Origin: Bradyrhizobium centrolobii
GTDB lineage: Bacteria > Pseudomonadota > Alphaproteobacteria > Rhizobiales > Xanthobacteraceae
DNA length: 36,088 nt
NCBI RefSeq assembly: GCF_001641635.1
Contig: NZ_LUUB01000079.1
Span: 81,818 to 117,905 of the forward strand
Reading direction: 5' to 3'
Below are positions 6,428 through 12,939 of the stretch, one piece after another. Below the pieces are notes generated by a model, which worked only from the letters and a program-made list of their open reading frames with translations, was not told the origin of the DNA and ran no database searches. Made by a program: the position numbers and the translations under genes. Numbering within the stretch: the first letter of the stretch is position 1; the number at the start of each line of letters is the position of its first letter.

Positions 6428-6511
6428 CTAGCGGAAGAAGCTCCAGACAACTGCGAAGAGCACGATAGCGGCCATACAGACCAATGTTTGGCGGCCGATG
6501 CGGTTCACCAC
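6428..6511 (-). CDS. Possible tiny membrane peptide (27 aa, GTG start)
   Basis: A short minus-strand frame with GTG starts at 6511 or 6508 encodes a basic N-terminus (NRIGRQT), one hydrophobic helix (LVCMAAIVLFAVVW) and a basic end (SFFR). GAGGA lies about 5 bp upstream. It sits upstream of the HTH frame on the same strand and divergent from hicA. Tiny membrane peptides are common in phage accessory regions, but this call is based on pattern only. Confidence 0.3.
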   Translation of the reverse strand: MVNRIGRQTLVCMAAIVLFAVVWSFFR

Positions 6512-6568
6512 ATCCTCGGGAAATCAAATGGTCGTTGAATTGCTGCTGCCGCCGACCTCCTGGAACAG

Positions 6569-6790
6569 ATGAAACGGAACCCCCAGGGGGACTGGACCAT
6601 TAAGGATGTGGAAACCGTTTGCGCCCAGCATGGCGTGTCCTGCAAGCCGCCCACAGGAGGCGGGAGCCACTACAAGGTGTTCCACCCGCGCATTGATCAC
6701 ATTCAAACCATTCCCTTTAAAAGGCCCATAAAACCTGTATATATTCGCAGGTTAGTGAGGTTTCTCGAAGTGGTCAGGAGGATCAAGTGA
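6569..6790 (+). CDS. hicA: HicA-type mRNA interferase toxin (73 aa)
   Basis: This is a dsRBD-fold toxin of type II HicAB systems, which cleaves mRNA when the antitoxin is lost. The family signature is clear: a GGGSHYKVFHP strand with the catalytic His in G-S-H, followed by TIPFKRPIKPVYIRRLVRFLE. The length is normal for HicA. The gene precedes hicB with a 4-bp GTGA overlap, the usual toxin-first order of HicAB loci. Here the pair lies among phage accessory genes, where it may stabilise the prophage or act against other phages. Confidence 0.85.
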   Translation: MKRNPQGDWTIKDVETVCAQHGVSCKPPTGGGSHYKVFHPRIDHIQTIPFKRPIKPVYIRRLVRFLEVVRRIK

Positions 6791-7191
6791 GCATCTCGAC
6801 TGATTACGCTGTAACGATCCGACCGCTTTCGGCCGCCGATGGGGGCGGTTTTGTCGCCCTGGTTCCGGACCTTCCGGGATGCATGTCTGATGGGGAGACG
6901 CCTCAGGAAGCTCTGGCGAACGCCCAGGATGCAATCGCCTCTTGGATAGAAGCTGCTCACGAGCTCGGCGGGCCGATTCCAGAGCCGACCCGCGAAGACC
7001 TCCTCAAGTTCGGCTGATAGGCGGGCGCACCCCTCAGGAGTACGAGGGGCCAAGTCTGGTCGCTCGGCGATCCATCTACCGAACGCGGCAAGAAGGTCTT
7101 CCAGTTCTTGTATCCTGCGCCGTTGAGCGTCATTTTCTTGGCGCAGGCGATCTATCTCTGCTCTAAGGCCATCAACCTCCGGATCTGACAT
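6703..7191 (-). CDS. Coiled-coil protein whose 3' part is antisense to hicAB
   Basis: The first ~60 residues are a convincing protein: a heptad-type coiled coil (EVDGLRAEIDRLRQENDAQR), a second helix (RIQELEDLLAAFGRWIAE), then RPDLAPRTPEGCARL. The frame then runs on through the reverse complement of hicB and most of hicA (315 bp overlap), where it reads like a shadow. The likely explanations are a natural gene whose original 3' end was lost when hicAB was placed here, or a shorter real product. Small leucine-zipper phage proteins of this kind often modulate other proteins. It is the last gene in the minus-strand run that starts at 9809. Confidence 0.4.
   Translation of the reverse strand: MSDPEVDGLRAEIDRLRQENDAQRRRIQELEDLLAAFGRWIAERPDLAPRTPEGCARLSAELEEVFAGRLWNRPAELVSSFYPRGDCILGVRQSFLRRLPIRHASRKVRNQGDKTAPIGGRKRSDRYSVISRDAHLILLTTSRNLTNLRIYTGFMGLLKGMV
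6787..7017 (+). CDS. hicB: HicB-type antitoxin, short form (76 aa)
   Basis: The N-terminal HicB fold is present: TIRPLSAADGGGFVALVPDL-PGCMSDGETPQEAL-ANAQDAIASWIE, a degraded RNase H-like domain that binds and neutralises HicA. The start is a GTG overlapping the hicA stop. The protein ends shortly after the domain (EPTREDLLKFG) and has no evident C-terminal HTH or ribbon-helix-helix region, so autorepression may need another DNA-binding protein or may be absent. The HTH gene at ~6.1-6.4 kb is on the other strand and is not obviously part of this operon. Confidence 0.85.
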   Translation: MSISTDYAVTIRPLSAADGGGFVALVPDLPGCMSDGETPQEALANAQDAIASWIEAAHELGGPIPEPTREDLLKFG

Positions 7192-7215
7192 ATCGAGTCT
7201 CCTGGCTTAGCTGCG

Positions 7216-7440
7216 TCAGTCTGTCCGGCCGCCGCCCGCAGTGCGGGCCAGCCACTTGTGCTGAATCTCTTCGCCCCAACGGGATTTCAGAGAGTTGACT
7301 AGGGCTTCGCGCTCGTTGGCAGCCGAGACCATCCAAGAACCCCAAGCCTTGGCATTCTCGAACATATCGTCAATCTCGGCAATCCGAGCGATCGTATCCT
7401 GATAGCCAAGGGGAGATCCGGCAAAGAGTGCTGTGCTCAT
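7216..7440 (-). CDS. Small phage protein (74 aa)
   Basis: The product runs MSTALFAGSPLGYQDTIARI, then EIDDMFENAKAWGSWMVSAA and an end LVNSLKSRWGEEIQHKWLAR. It is largely helical, rich in Trp, and has neither signal peptide nor membrane segment. AGGA stands 7 bp before the ATG. Not recognised. It is part of a minus-strand row of small genes (9809 to 7191) with short gaps or overlaps that is probably one early-type transcript. Confidence 0.65.
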   Translation of the reverse strand: MSTALFAGSPLGYQDTIARIAEIDDMFENAKAWGSWMVSAANEREALVNSLKSRWGEEIQHKWLARTAGGGRTD

Positions 7441-7453
7441 CTTCGATTCCTAT

Positions 7454-7648
7454 TTAGGATGGTCTACCTGAGATCGGCCGGACCAGCGACCATTGCCGAG
7501 AATAGGCGTGCTCAGAGCGGCCTAATACCAGCATGGCGTGGTTGCCCGTGGGGTACGTCTGAATAATCTCGACGGGCTCTGCATCGCCTCCGTCTGGAGG
7601 ATAGGCCCACCAAAATTCGCCGACCTTCGGCTCTTTCTCCTTCGGCAT
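7454..7648 (-). CDS. Small phage protein, beta-rich (64 aa)
   Basis: MPKEKEPKVGEFWWAYPPDG is followed by PVEIIQTYPTGNHAMLVLG and a WSLVRP end. The pattern of short strands around aromatic residues suggests a small SH3-like or DUF-type barrel, as often seen in phage proteins that bind other proteins. AGGAC lies just upstream of the ATG. Function not recognised. Confidence 0.65.
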   Translation of the reverse strand: MPKEKEPKVGEFWWAYPPDGGDAEPVEIIQTYPTGNHAMLVLGRSEHAYSRQWSLVRPISGRPS

Positions 7649-7659
7649 GACACGTCCTA

Positions 7660-7887
7660 TTATGACCGAATGAGTAGCGCGACCGCTTCGGCCAGCCTAG
7701 CGCCATCATAGACGGTAACGCTGCATCTGTCGTCGATCGCGCTGAGCCGCCTGCGGCCTTCGTCGGCGTCGCATTTGCCCTGACGGCGATCAGCCGCCAG
7801 TTGTTGAATGGCGATAGACTTTTCCTTCTGTCGGTCCAGATAGTCCAGCCAGCGCTGTCCTTCGGCCTTCGCTTCGTCAAGTGTCAT
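7660..7887 (-). CDS. Small phage protein, helical (75 aa)
   Basis: The sequence begins MTLDEAKAEGQRWLDYLDRQ and continues through charged helices (IAIQQLAADRRQ, DADEGRRRLSAID) to a more hydrophobic end (ARLAEAVALLIRS). GGAAGAG is 8-10 bp upstream of the ATG. It is soluble and has no motif I can assign. It lies 11 bp from the preceding stop in the minus-strand row. Confidence 0.6.
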   Translation of the reverse strand: MTLDEAKAEGQRWLDYLDRQKEKSIAIQQLAADRRQGKCDADEGRRRLSAIDDRCSVTVYDGARLAEAVALLIRS

Positions 7888-7905
7888 CGGGCGTGCTCTT
7901 CCTGC

Positions 7906-8121
7906 TCATGATCGCGGCGGTGGCATATGGAGAGCCTGCGATGCGATCTCCTTGGCGTACTTCGCTAGGTTTTTATCGTCCAGTGATCTGATTCGGCGCA
8001 GCGCCGTTTTCAGATTCGAGAACTCCTTGATGACCTCGCGCGCTTCGGCGGCGGTGAACGGTATCTCGAAGTCGCCATCCGCGTCGGCATAGGTCTTCAT
8101 GATCGTTTCGAGCTCAAACAT
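7906..8121 (-). CDS. Small phage protein (71 aa)
   Basis: MFELETIMKTYADADGDFEI is followed by PFTAAEAREVIKEFSNLKTA and LRRIRSLDDKNLAKYAKEIA. The middle and end form two charged helices. ATG 8121 is chosen over ATG 8136 because GGGGAGCG precedes it at the right distance; either start overlaps the end of the gene at 8114-8362. Not recognised. Confidence 0.6.
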   Translation of the reverse strand: MFELETIMKTYADADGDFEIPFTAAEAREVIKEFSNLKTALRRIRSLDDKNLAKYAKEIASQALHMPPPRS

Positions 8122-8362
8122 CGGTTCGCTCCCCATTCGGGACCGAGGGCCTGATCTCGCCCTTGTCGGTCATGTTGTTTAGGTCGTGGATAGCCTTCCG
8201 GTAACGATAGGCCCATTCCCCTTCATCGCCCGCGAACCTCTCCCAGTCGGGGCTCTCCCGGACCTTGAGAGCCGCTAAAAGGGTGCTTAGCGTGCAGCCC
8301 TTCTTGATCGTTGTCGCCGGCTCCAGCTTGACGTCACAGGGCAGAACATAGTTCAGGTCCAT
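8114..8362 (-). CDS. Phage protein with DUF5664-like pattern (82 aa)
   Basis: The frame encodes MDLNYVLPCDVKLEPATTIK, KGCTLSTLLAALKVRE, a WERFAGDEGEWAYRYRKAIH segment and a charged end. The spacing of a TTIKKGC element, a leucine-rich helix and an aromatic helix recalls small phage proteins of unknown function, but I cannot name the family with certainty. The gene is separated by 30 bp from the gene to its right and shares bases with the one to its left. Confidence 0.6.
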   Translation of the reverse strand: MDLNYVLPCDVKLEPATTIKKGCTLSTLLAALKVRESPDWERFAGDEGEWAYRYRKAIHDLNNMTDKGEIRPSVPNGERTDV

Positions 8363-8392
8363 GGGCGATCTCTCATCTTTCAGGTGCGAGGG

Positions 8393-8725
8393 TCAGAACG
8401 GTATTTCATCATCATACTGGTTGCGCGCTCGCCAGCGCCGCCACGGCCGGAGGAACGGCGTCATCTTGTAGTAGAGGTCGCTCCACCACTGCCGGCGTTC
8501 CTCGCGCTCCATTGCCTCAGCAAACTCGGATTGGAAGCGAAGCTCGCGGTCAATATCGGTGGCCGTGGCGTACCAAGAGTGCCCGCAGCGATAGCACCGG
8601 CAGCGACCGTCGAGAATGTCGGTCTCATGGTCTTCGTGGTCACAAGGCTCTTCGTCCTCGTAATCCGGGGATGCCAGCTTCCAGTCGTCGTAGCTATCTC
8701 GCCAGCTATCATCATTCCAGGCCAT
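8393..8725 (-). CDS. Phage protein with zinc-knuckle-like centre (110 aa)
   Basis: The N-terminus is acidic and aromatic (MAWNDDSWRDSYDDWKLASP). Residues ~30-55 carry CDHEDHETD and CRCYRCGHSWY, a set of Cys and His residues that could bind one or two zinc ions. The C-terminus is strongly basic and Trp-rich (RRQWWSDLYY, RPWRRWRARN) before an acidic end. Such a layout suggests nucleic acid binding. ATG 8725 follows GGGAG; a TTG at 8767 would overlap the neighbouring gene. No named family is recognised. Confidence 0.6.
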   Translation of the reverse strand: MAWNDDSWRDSYDDWKLASPDYEDEEPCDHEDHETDILDGRCRCYRCGHSWYATATDIDRELRFQSEFAEAMEREERRQWWSDLYYKMTPFLRPWRRWRARNQYDDEIPF

Positions 8726-8756
8726 GGGCGCATGCTCCCTTCCAAGATGCGGGTGG

Positions 8757-8993
8757 CTAGTCTTCAATGCCGGGCTTCATAAAGTCCGGCCATGGACGCT
8801 CGCCACGAAGGCACTCGTAATAGTTATCCTCCAAGCCCTGAACGATCATTTCGCCGCCCCAGCGCTGTTTCAATTGAAGTAGCATGAATGCCATCTGCTC
8901 GACGGCTTCCGCCATGTCCTTCATATTTTCCAGAAGGCCGAGGCCGTGATAATTACCTTCATCTGTCAGGCAGTGTTTGAAGCTACCAGCCAT
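8757..8993 (-). CDS. Small phage protein (78 aa)
   Basis: A strong ribosome site (AGGAGG, 5-6 bp before ATG) fixes the start. The product MAGSFKHCLTDEGNYHGLGL continues with a Met-rich helix (MKDMAEAVEQMAFMLLQL) and ends FMKPGIED. It is soluble and mostly helical. I do not recognise it. Confidence 0.65.
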   Translation of the reverse strand: MAGSFKHCLTDEGNYHGLGLLENMKDMAEAVEQMAFMLLQLKQRWGGEMIVQGLEDNYYECLRGERPWPDFMKPGIED

Positions 8994-9013
8994 TTCATCC
9001 TCCTATATGTTCG

Positions 9014-9301
9014 TCAGGCCGCGCGGACCTTCTTGAGGTCACGTTCCAGGGCGTCGATATCGCGCCGCTTGCGGTCCAGTTCCTTCTCGATCTCGGCGGC
9101 CCTGAACTCGTTCACCGCCTTGCGGCTCTCAGGACAGAGTTTGGAGTTGCAGACCTCGCATGCCATATCGAGAGCCGATTGGATCGCCGTTGCCAGCCAA
9201 CGCTCATCGACACTGCTCGAATGGCTCTTGTCGCCCTGATACCGCTGAAGGTGGCGGATCAGTTCGTGGGTCGTCATCGGCTTATATTCCTGCGCGTCCA
9301 T
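9014..9301 (-). CDS. Phage protein with C-terminal coiled coil (95 aa)
   Basis: MDAQEYKPMTTHELIRHLQR leads into a middle with ACEVCNSKLCPES, a three-cysteine element that may bind metal. A long charged helix follows (FRAAEIEKELDRKRRDIDAL) and ends ERDLKKVRAA, a likely coiled coil for dimerisation. ATG 9301 follows GGGA at a normal distance. Nothing in it identifies a function. Confidence 0.6.
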   Translation of the reverse strand: MDAQEYKPMTTHELIRHLQRYQGDKSHSSSVDERWLATAIQSALDMACEVCNSKLCPESRKAVNEFRAAEIEKELDRKRRDIDALERDLKKVRAA

Positions 9302-9336
9302 TTCAATTCCCTTTTGTCGTTCACATTCCAACAGCG

Positions 9337-9510
9337 TCAGTCCACCGCGTTGCGCTCTTTGACAACATTGAGGATGACCAGTTCCTTCTTGATCAGGTCG
9401 CGGAACCCCTGCTCAACCAGCGCGGCCCGCTCCTCTAACGTCTTCATGTCTCGGCTATCGATTTCAGCCCGGATGAAGTTGACCAGGGCGAATCCCAAAG
9501 GGCTCATCAT
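9337..9510 (-). CDS. Small helical phage protein (57 aa)
   Basis: MMSPLGFALVNFIRAEIDSR is followed by DMKTLEERAALVEQGFRDLI and KKELVILNVVKERNAVD. It is an amphipathic all-helical peptide without a full membrane span. ATG 9510 (or 9507) is preferred; the frame is open to 9591, but those residues overlap the next gene and read as its shadow. GGAG lies upstream. Not recognised. Confidence 0.55.
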   Translation of the reverse strand: MMSPLGFALVNFIRAEIDSRDMKTLEERAALVEQGFRDLIKKELVILNVVKERNAVD

Positions 9511-9539
9511 TTTCTCGCATCTCCGGTTAGTGATTCGGG

Positions 9540-9809
9540 CTAGTCGCGGTTGATCCATTCCTCGATCGCCTTGGCGGTCGGCGGCTTCCAATTCAGGATC
9601 TTTCCGGTGTCCAAGTCGATATCCAGGATGACGTAATCGCCATAGTGGTCGCCGGGCATGAAGCCGGGCACGTAGCCGTCTTCCTGGTCGAAGATCTCAT
9701 CCCCGTTCTGATCGACCAGCGAGGCCGTAAACATATCGCTGACCTTGCAGTGCACCTTGAGCACCTTGGCCTCGATCTGGACCTCTTTCTTCATCGCAAT
9801 TGCAGGCAT
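9540..9809 (-). CDS. Phage protein, beta-rich, at the right edge of the prophage (89 aa)
   Basis: GGAGGA about 7 bp upstream supports ATG 9809. The product has MPAIAMKKEVQIEAKVLKVH, DMFTASLVDQNGDEI, and YGDYVILDIDLDTGKILNW followed by a short helix. The DVDxxTGxIxNW pattern is frequent in small phage and rhizobial proteins described only as hypothetical. It is the first gene of the minus-strand row and the last phage-type gene before chromosomal genes begin. Confidence 0.65.
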   Translation of the reverse strand: MPAIAMKKEVQIEAKVLKVHCKVSDMFTASLVDQNGDEIFDQEDGYVPGFMPGDHYGDYVILDIDLDTGKILNWKPPTAKAIEEWINRD

Positions 9810-9872
9810 TTGACAGTCCTCCGATTATTTCCCTAGATGCCCAAATCATCAACGCATGACTGAGCAGGCCCA
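9810..9872. other. Probable prophage-chromosome junction
   Basis: Only 63 bp separate the last phage-type gene from the TRAP binding protein gene, and the style of genes changes sharply here. No tRNA, integrase or clear direct repeat is visible inside the window, so the crossover point itself cannot be placed. The stretch holds the ribosome site of the minus-strand gene and, on the plus strand, no strong sigma70-type promoter that I can recognise. Confidence 0.5.
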
Positions 9873-10973
9873 ATGAATCCAAGCACTAGACGCTGTTTCC
9901 TCAAGGGCGGTGCGGTAGCCGGCGCCACGACGCTGGTTGCGGCACCTGCGATCGCGCAGAGCATGCCTGAGCTCAAGTGGCGCCTGACGTCGAGCTTTCC
10001 GAAGTCGCTCGACACCATCTACGGCACGGCGCAGACCTTTGCGAAATACGTCGCGGAAGCCACCGACAACAAGTTTCAGATCCAGACGTTTGCGGCCGGC
10101 GAGCTCGTGCCCGGCCTGCAGGCGCTCGATGCCGTCAGCGTTGCCTCGGTCGAGATGGCGCAGACGCCGCTCTATTTCTACATCGGCAAGGAGCCGGCGC
10201 TGGCCTATGCCACCGGCGTGCCCTTCGGCATGAACCATCGGCACCAGGAATCCTGGTGGGCGTTCGGCGGCGGCGCCGAGCTCTGCAACGAAGCGCTGAA
10301 GCCGTTCAAGACGCACGCGATCCTCTGCGGCAACTCGGGCACCCAGATGGGCGGCTGGTTCCGCAAGGAGATCAAGACCGTCGACGATCTCAAGGGCCTG
10401 AAATTCCGCATCGCCGGCATGGGCGGCCACGTGCTGGCGCGGCTCGGCATCGTTCCGCAGCAGCTCGCCGGCGGTGACGTCTACGCCGCGCTCGAGAAGG
10501 GCTCGATCGACGCCGCCGAATTCGTCGGTCCCTATGACGACGAGAAGCTCGGCTTCTACAAGGTCGCCAAATACTACTACTTCCCCGGCTGGTGGGAAGG
10601 CGGAGCCATGCTGCACATGATCGTCAACGACGAGAAGTGGAACGGGTTGCCCAAGCAGTACCAGGCAATTCTCAATCAGGCCGGCTCGGCGGCGGGCGCC
10701 TGGATGCTCGAAAAATACGACAGCGTGAATCCGGCGGCGCTGAAGCGGCTGGTCGCCAACGGCGCGGAGCTGAAGGCGTTCCCGCAGCCTGTGATGGAGG
10801 CCTGCTACAAGGCCACGCAGGATCATCTCAACGAGCTCTCCGAGAAAAGCGAGCTGTTCAAGAAGACCAGAGAGAGCCACGACGCGTATATGAAGGAGCT
10901 GCTCTTCTACACGCAGATCGCGGAGAACTACTACGACAACTATCTGCTCAGCAAAATGCGCAAGGGCGGCTAG
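9873..10973 (+). CDS. TRAP transporter substrate-binding protein, DctP/TakP type (366 aa)
   Basis: This is a periplasmic binding protein of a tripartite ATP-independent transporter. Residues 6-11 (RRCFLK) and the following Ala-rich stretch to PAIAQ form a Tat-type signal peptide. The mature protein starts SMPELKWRLTSSFPKSLDTI and has the family elements FGMNHRHQESWWAFGG, DDLKGLKFRIAGMGG (with the ligand-binding Arg region) and YYYFPGWWEGGAML. It resembles TakP of Rhodobacter, which binds 2-oxo acids; the true ligand here is unknown. No dctQ or dctM membrane genes adjoin it, so it is an orphan or works with a distant permease. The 5' side is the prophage edge. Confidence 0.85.
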   Translation: MNPSTRRCFLKGGAVAGATTLVAAPAIAQSMPELKWRLTSSFPKSLDTIYGTAQTFAKYVAEATDNKFQIQTFAAGELVPGLQALDAVSVASVEMAQTPLYFYIGKEPALAYATGVPFGMNHRHQESWWAFGGGAELCNEALKPFKTHAILCGNSGTQMGGWFRKEIKTVDDLKGLKFRIAGMGGHVLARLGIVPQQLAGGDVYAALEKGSIDAAEFVGPYDDEKLGFYKVAKYYYFPGWWEGGAMLHMIVNDEKWNGLPKQYQAILNQAGSAAGAWMLEKYDSVNPAALKRLVANGAELKAFPQPVMEACYKATQDHLNELSEKSELFKKTRESHDAYMKELLFYTQIAENYYDNYLLSKMRKGG

Positions 10974-11081
10974 CGGCTACGGGCGGCGCGGTCTCTGGAG
11001 CGTATCCTGACCCGAAGGGCTGCGTTGGTGCAAAGTGTGCGGCGGTCTTCGGAAAAGATCACGCTCTGACAACAACAACCC

Positions 11082-11109
11082 AAAGCGCGATGAGGATTCA
11101 TCGCGCTTT
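11082..11109. terminator. Bidirectional terminator-like hairpin
   Basis: A perfect 12-bp stem (AAAGCGCGATGA with TCATCGCGCTTT) closes a 4-base loop. It lies between the TRAP gene and the convergent ABC operon and includes the last bases of the ATPase gene, so it can end both transcripts. The flanking T-runs are short. Confidence 0.65.
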
Positions 11110-11881
11110 AGGCCGCGCCCAGGCCCAGCTTCGCATAGATGCGCCGCGCATAGGCACCGAAGGCGTCCGTCGTCTTGAGCGGTAGCGCGCGCGGGAAGGG
11201 CAGGTCGATCGCGAAATAGTCGGCCATCTTCGCCGGTCCCGCCGTCAGCACGGCACAGTGCGAGGACAGGAAGACGGCTTCCTGGATTGAATGTGTGACG
11301 AAGATGATGGTCTTGCCGCTCTCGCGCCAGATCCGCAGCATCTCGAGGTTCATCTGCTCGCGCGTCAGCGCATCCAGCGCGCCGAACGGCTCGTCCATCA
11401 GGATCAGCTTGGGATCGTGGACGAACGCCCGCGCGATCGCGGTGCGCTGCTGCATGCCGCCGGAGAGCTGCTGCGGATATTTCTCCTCGTAGCCGGCAAG
11501 CCCGACCAGGTTGAGCAAATCGCGCGCCCGCTCGCGCGAAGCCTTCATCGGCAGGCCCACGATCTCGGCCGGCAAGAGCACGTTGTCCAGAATGGTTCGC
11601 CATTTCAGCAGCAGCGCCTGCTGGAACACCATGCCGATGTCACGGGTTGGATCGAACGGGCTCTTGGCATTGCCGATCTTGACCGTGCCGCCGTCCGCGC
11701 CGTGCAGGCCGGCCAGGATCTTCATCACCGTGGTCTTGCCGCATCCGGACGGGCCGACGAGCGAGACGAGCTCACCTTCCTGCACGTCCATCGTGACGTC
11801 GGAGACCGCCAGGAATTCGGCGCCGCCGCTGCGATAGACTTTCCGGACGCCGCGCAGGCTGATGAAGGGCTCTTCCGTCAT
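11108..11881 (-). CDS. ABC transporter ATP-binding protein, NitT/TauT type (257 aa)
   Basis: This cytoplasmic ATPase energises the permease encoded at 14807-15574. Walker A is GPSGCGKT (residues 43-50), the Q-loop lies in MVFQQA, the ABC signature is LSGGMQQR (139-146), Walker B is LILMDEP (159-165), and the switch His follows in FVTHS. The closest well-known relatives are SsuB, TauB and ThiZ-type ATPases. ATG 11881 overlaps the stop of the DHDPS-like gene (ATGA), so it is the last gene of the five-gene minus-strand operon. C-terminal residues DYFAIDLPFPR are typical of the NitT/TauT group. Confidence 0.9.
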   Translation of the reverse strand: MTEEPFISLRGVRKVYRSGGAEFLAVSDVTMDVQEGELVSLVGPSGCGKTTVMKILAGLHGADGGTVKIGNAKSPFDPTRDIGMVFQQALLLKWRTILDNVLLPAEIVGLPMKASRERARDLLNLVGLAGYEEKYPQQLSGGMQQRTAIARAFVHDPKLILMDEPFGALDALTREQMNLEMLRIWRESGKTIIFVTHSIQEAVFLSSHCAVLTAGPAKMADYFAIDLPFPRALPLKTTDAFGAYARRIYAKLGLGAA

Positions 11882-12933
11882 GCCAGCCATTTGTCCAGAT
11901 GGGCCGCCACGAACGCATCGTCGCTGAGGTCAGCATGCTCGTGGCAGACGCGATCGATCTCCTCCTTCTGCCCGGGGCTCAGGCCCTCGTCCGGATCTAG
12001 GCACCACAAGCCCCGCATCAGGCCCTGACGCCGCAGCACCTCGTGGCAGCCGGCGATGCAGCCGTGGAAATTGTTGGCGACATCGAAGAAGGCGCTGTTG
12101 CAGTCGGTGACGCGGGCATCGAGCGCGAGCAGATCGGCCGGCACGGTGTCCTTGTGGCGGGCCTGTTTGCAGCGCTCGAACTGCTTGATGGCGCTTGCAG
12201 TCCAGACCGACCAGTGCCCAAGCAGCCCGCCCTTGAAATAGGTTCGCGTGGTGACGCCGTTCTCGCGCAGGTCGAACGGCAGGGTGAGGTCGAGCAGGAT
12301 GTGATCGTCATTGCCGGTGTAGAGCGCGACGCGGTCGAGCGCGCCCGCCGCCGCCACGCCCCGCAGCACGTCGAGCGTCCGGTAGCGGTTGAACGGCGCG
12401 ATCTTGATCGCGATGACATTGTCGATCGACGCAAAGCGCTGCCAGAACCGGCTCGACAGGATGACGCCGCCCACCGCTGGCTGGAGATAGAATCCGACCA
12501 GCGGAATTTCCGCGGCGACCGCGGTGCAATGCGCGATGATCTCGTCTTCGGACCCGTTCTTCATCGCGGCAAGGCTGAGCAGACCCGCATGATAGCCGAT
12601 GTCGCGCGCGGCGCGCGCCTCAGCAGTCGCTTGCCGGGTCGGTCCGGCGAGCCCCGCGACCATTGCCAGCGGACGCTTGGTCCAGTTCGCCGCGGTCTCG
12701 GCGGCGAGCTCCAGCACCGGCCTGTAGAGGCCGACGTCGCGGATCGCGAACTGGGTCGTGTGCACGCCGACGGCAAGGCCGCCGGCGCCGGCGTCGATGT
12801 AATAGCGCGTCAGCGCGCGCTGATGCGTCTTGTCGAGCTGGCGCTCCGCAGTGAGCGCGAGGGGATGCGCCGGCAGCACGGTGCCGTCGGTGATCAGCTT
12901 GCGGACGTCGCTGTTGATCTGGCTGTGATGCAT
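11878..12933 (-). CDS. Dihydrodipicolinate synthase-superfamily protein (351 aa)
   Basis: This is a TIM-barrel class I aldolase-like enzyme of the DHDPS/NAL superfamily. The two key residues appear conserved: Tyr149 in GFYLQPAVGG and the Schiff-base Lys177 in VIAIKIAPFNRY. The usual GTTGE substrate loop is replaced by GVHTTQF, and the C-terminus is extended with a Cys-containing region (IAGCHEVLRRQG), so it is not lysine-pathway DapA. The expected chemistry is aldol cleavage or condensation, or dehydration, of a 2-oxo acid. It lies between the GNAT gene and the ATPase in the transporter operon, which suggests it acts on the imported compound or a product of it. Confidence 0.8.
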   Translation of the reverse strand: MHHSQINSDVRKLITDGTVLPAHPLALTAERQLDKTHQRALTRYYIDAGAGGLAVGVHTTQFAIRDVGLYRPVLELAAETAANWTKRPLAMVAGLAGPTRQATAEARAARDIGYHAGLLSLAAMKNGSEDEIIAHCTAVAAEIPLVGFYLQPAVGGVILSSRFWQRFASIDNVIAIKIAPFNRYRTLDVLRGVAAAGALDRVALYTGNDDHILLDLTLPFDLRENGVTTRTYFKGGLLGHWSVWTASAIKQFERCKQARHKDTVPADLLALDARVTDCNSAFFDVANNFHGCIAGCHEVLRRQGLMRGLWCLDPDEGLSPGQKEEIDRVCHEHADLSDDAFVAAHLDKWLA

Positions 12934-12939
12934 GGTGTC

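Noticed and set aside
9810..9872. Search for a tRNA gene or direct repeat that would mark attR
   Set aside because: No cloverleaf-like sequence or repeat of the flanks is visible; the partner att site would lie outside the window in any case.
9849..10880. Long minus-strand frame (343 codons) opposite the TRAP binding protein gene
   Set aside because: Composition is Arg/Leu/Ala-biased with no motif; the plus strand is a clear DctP-type protein.
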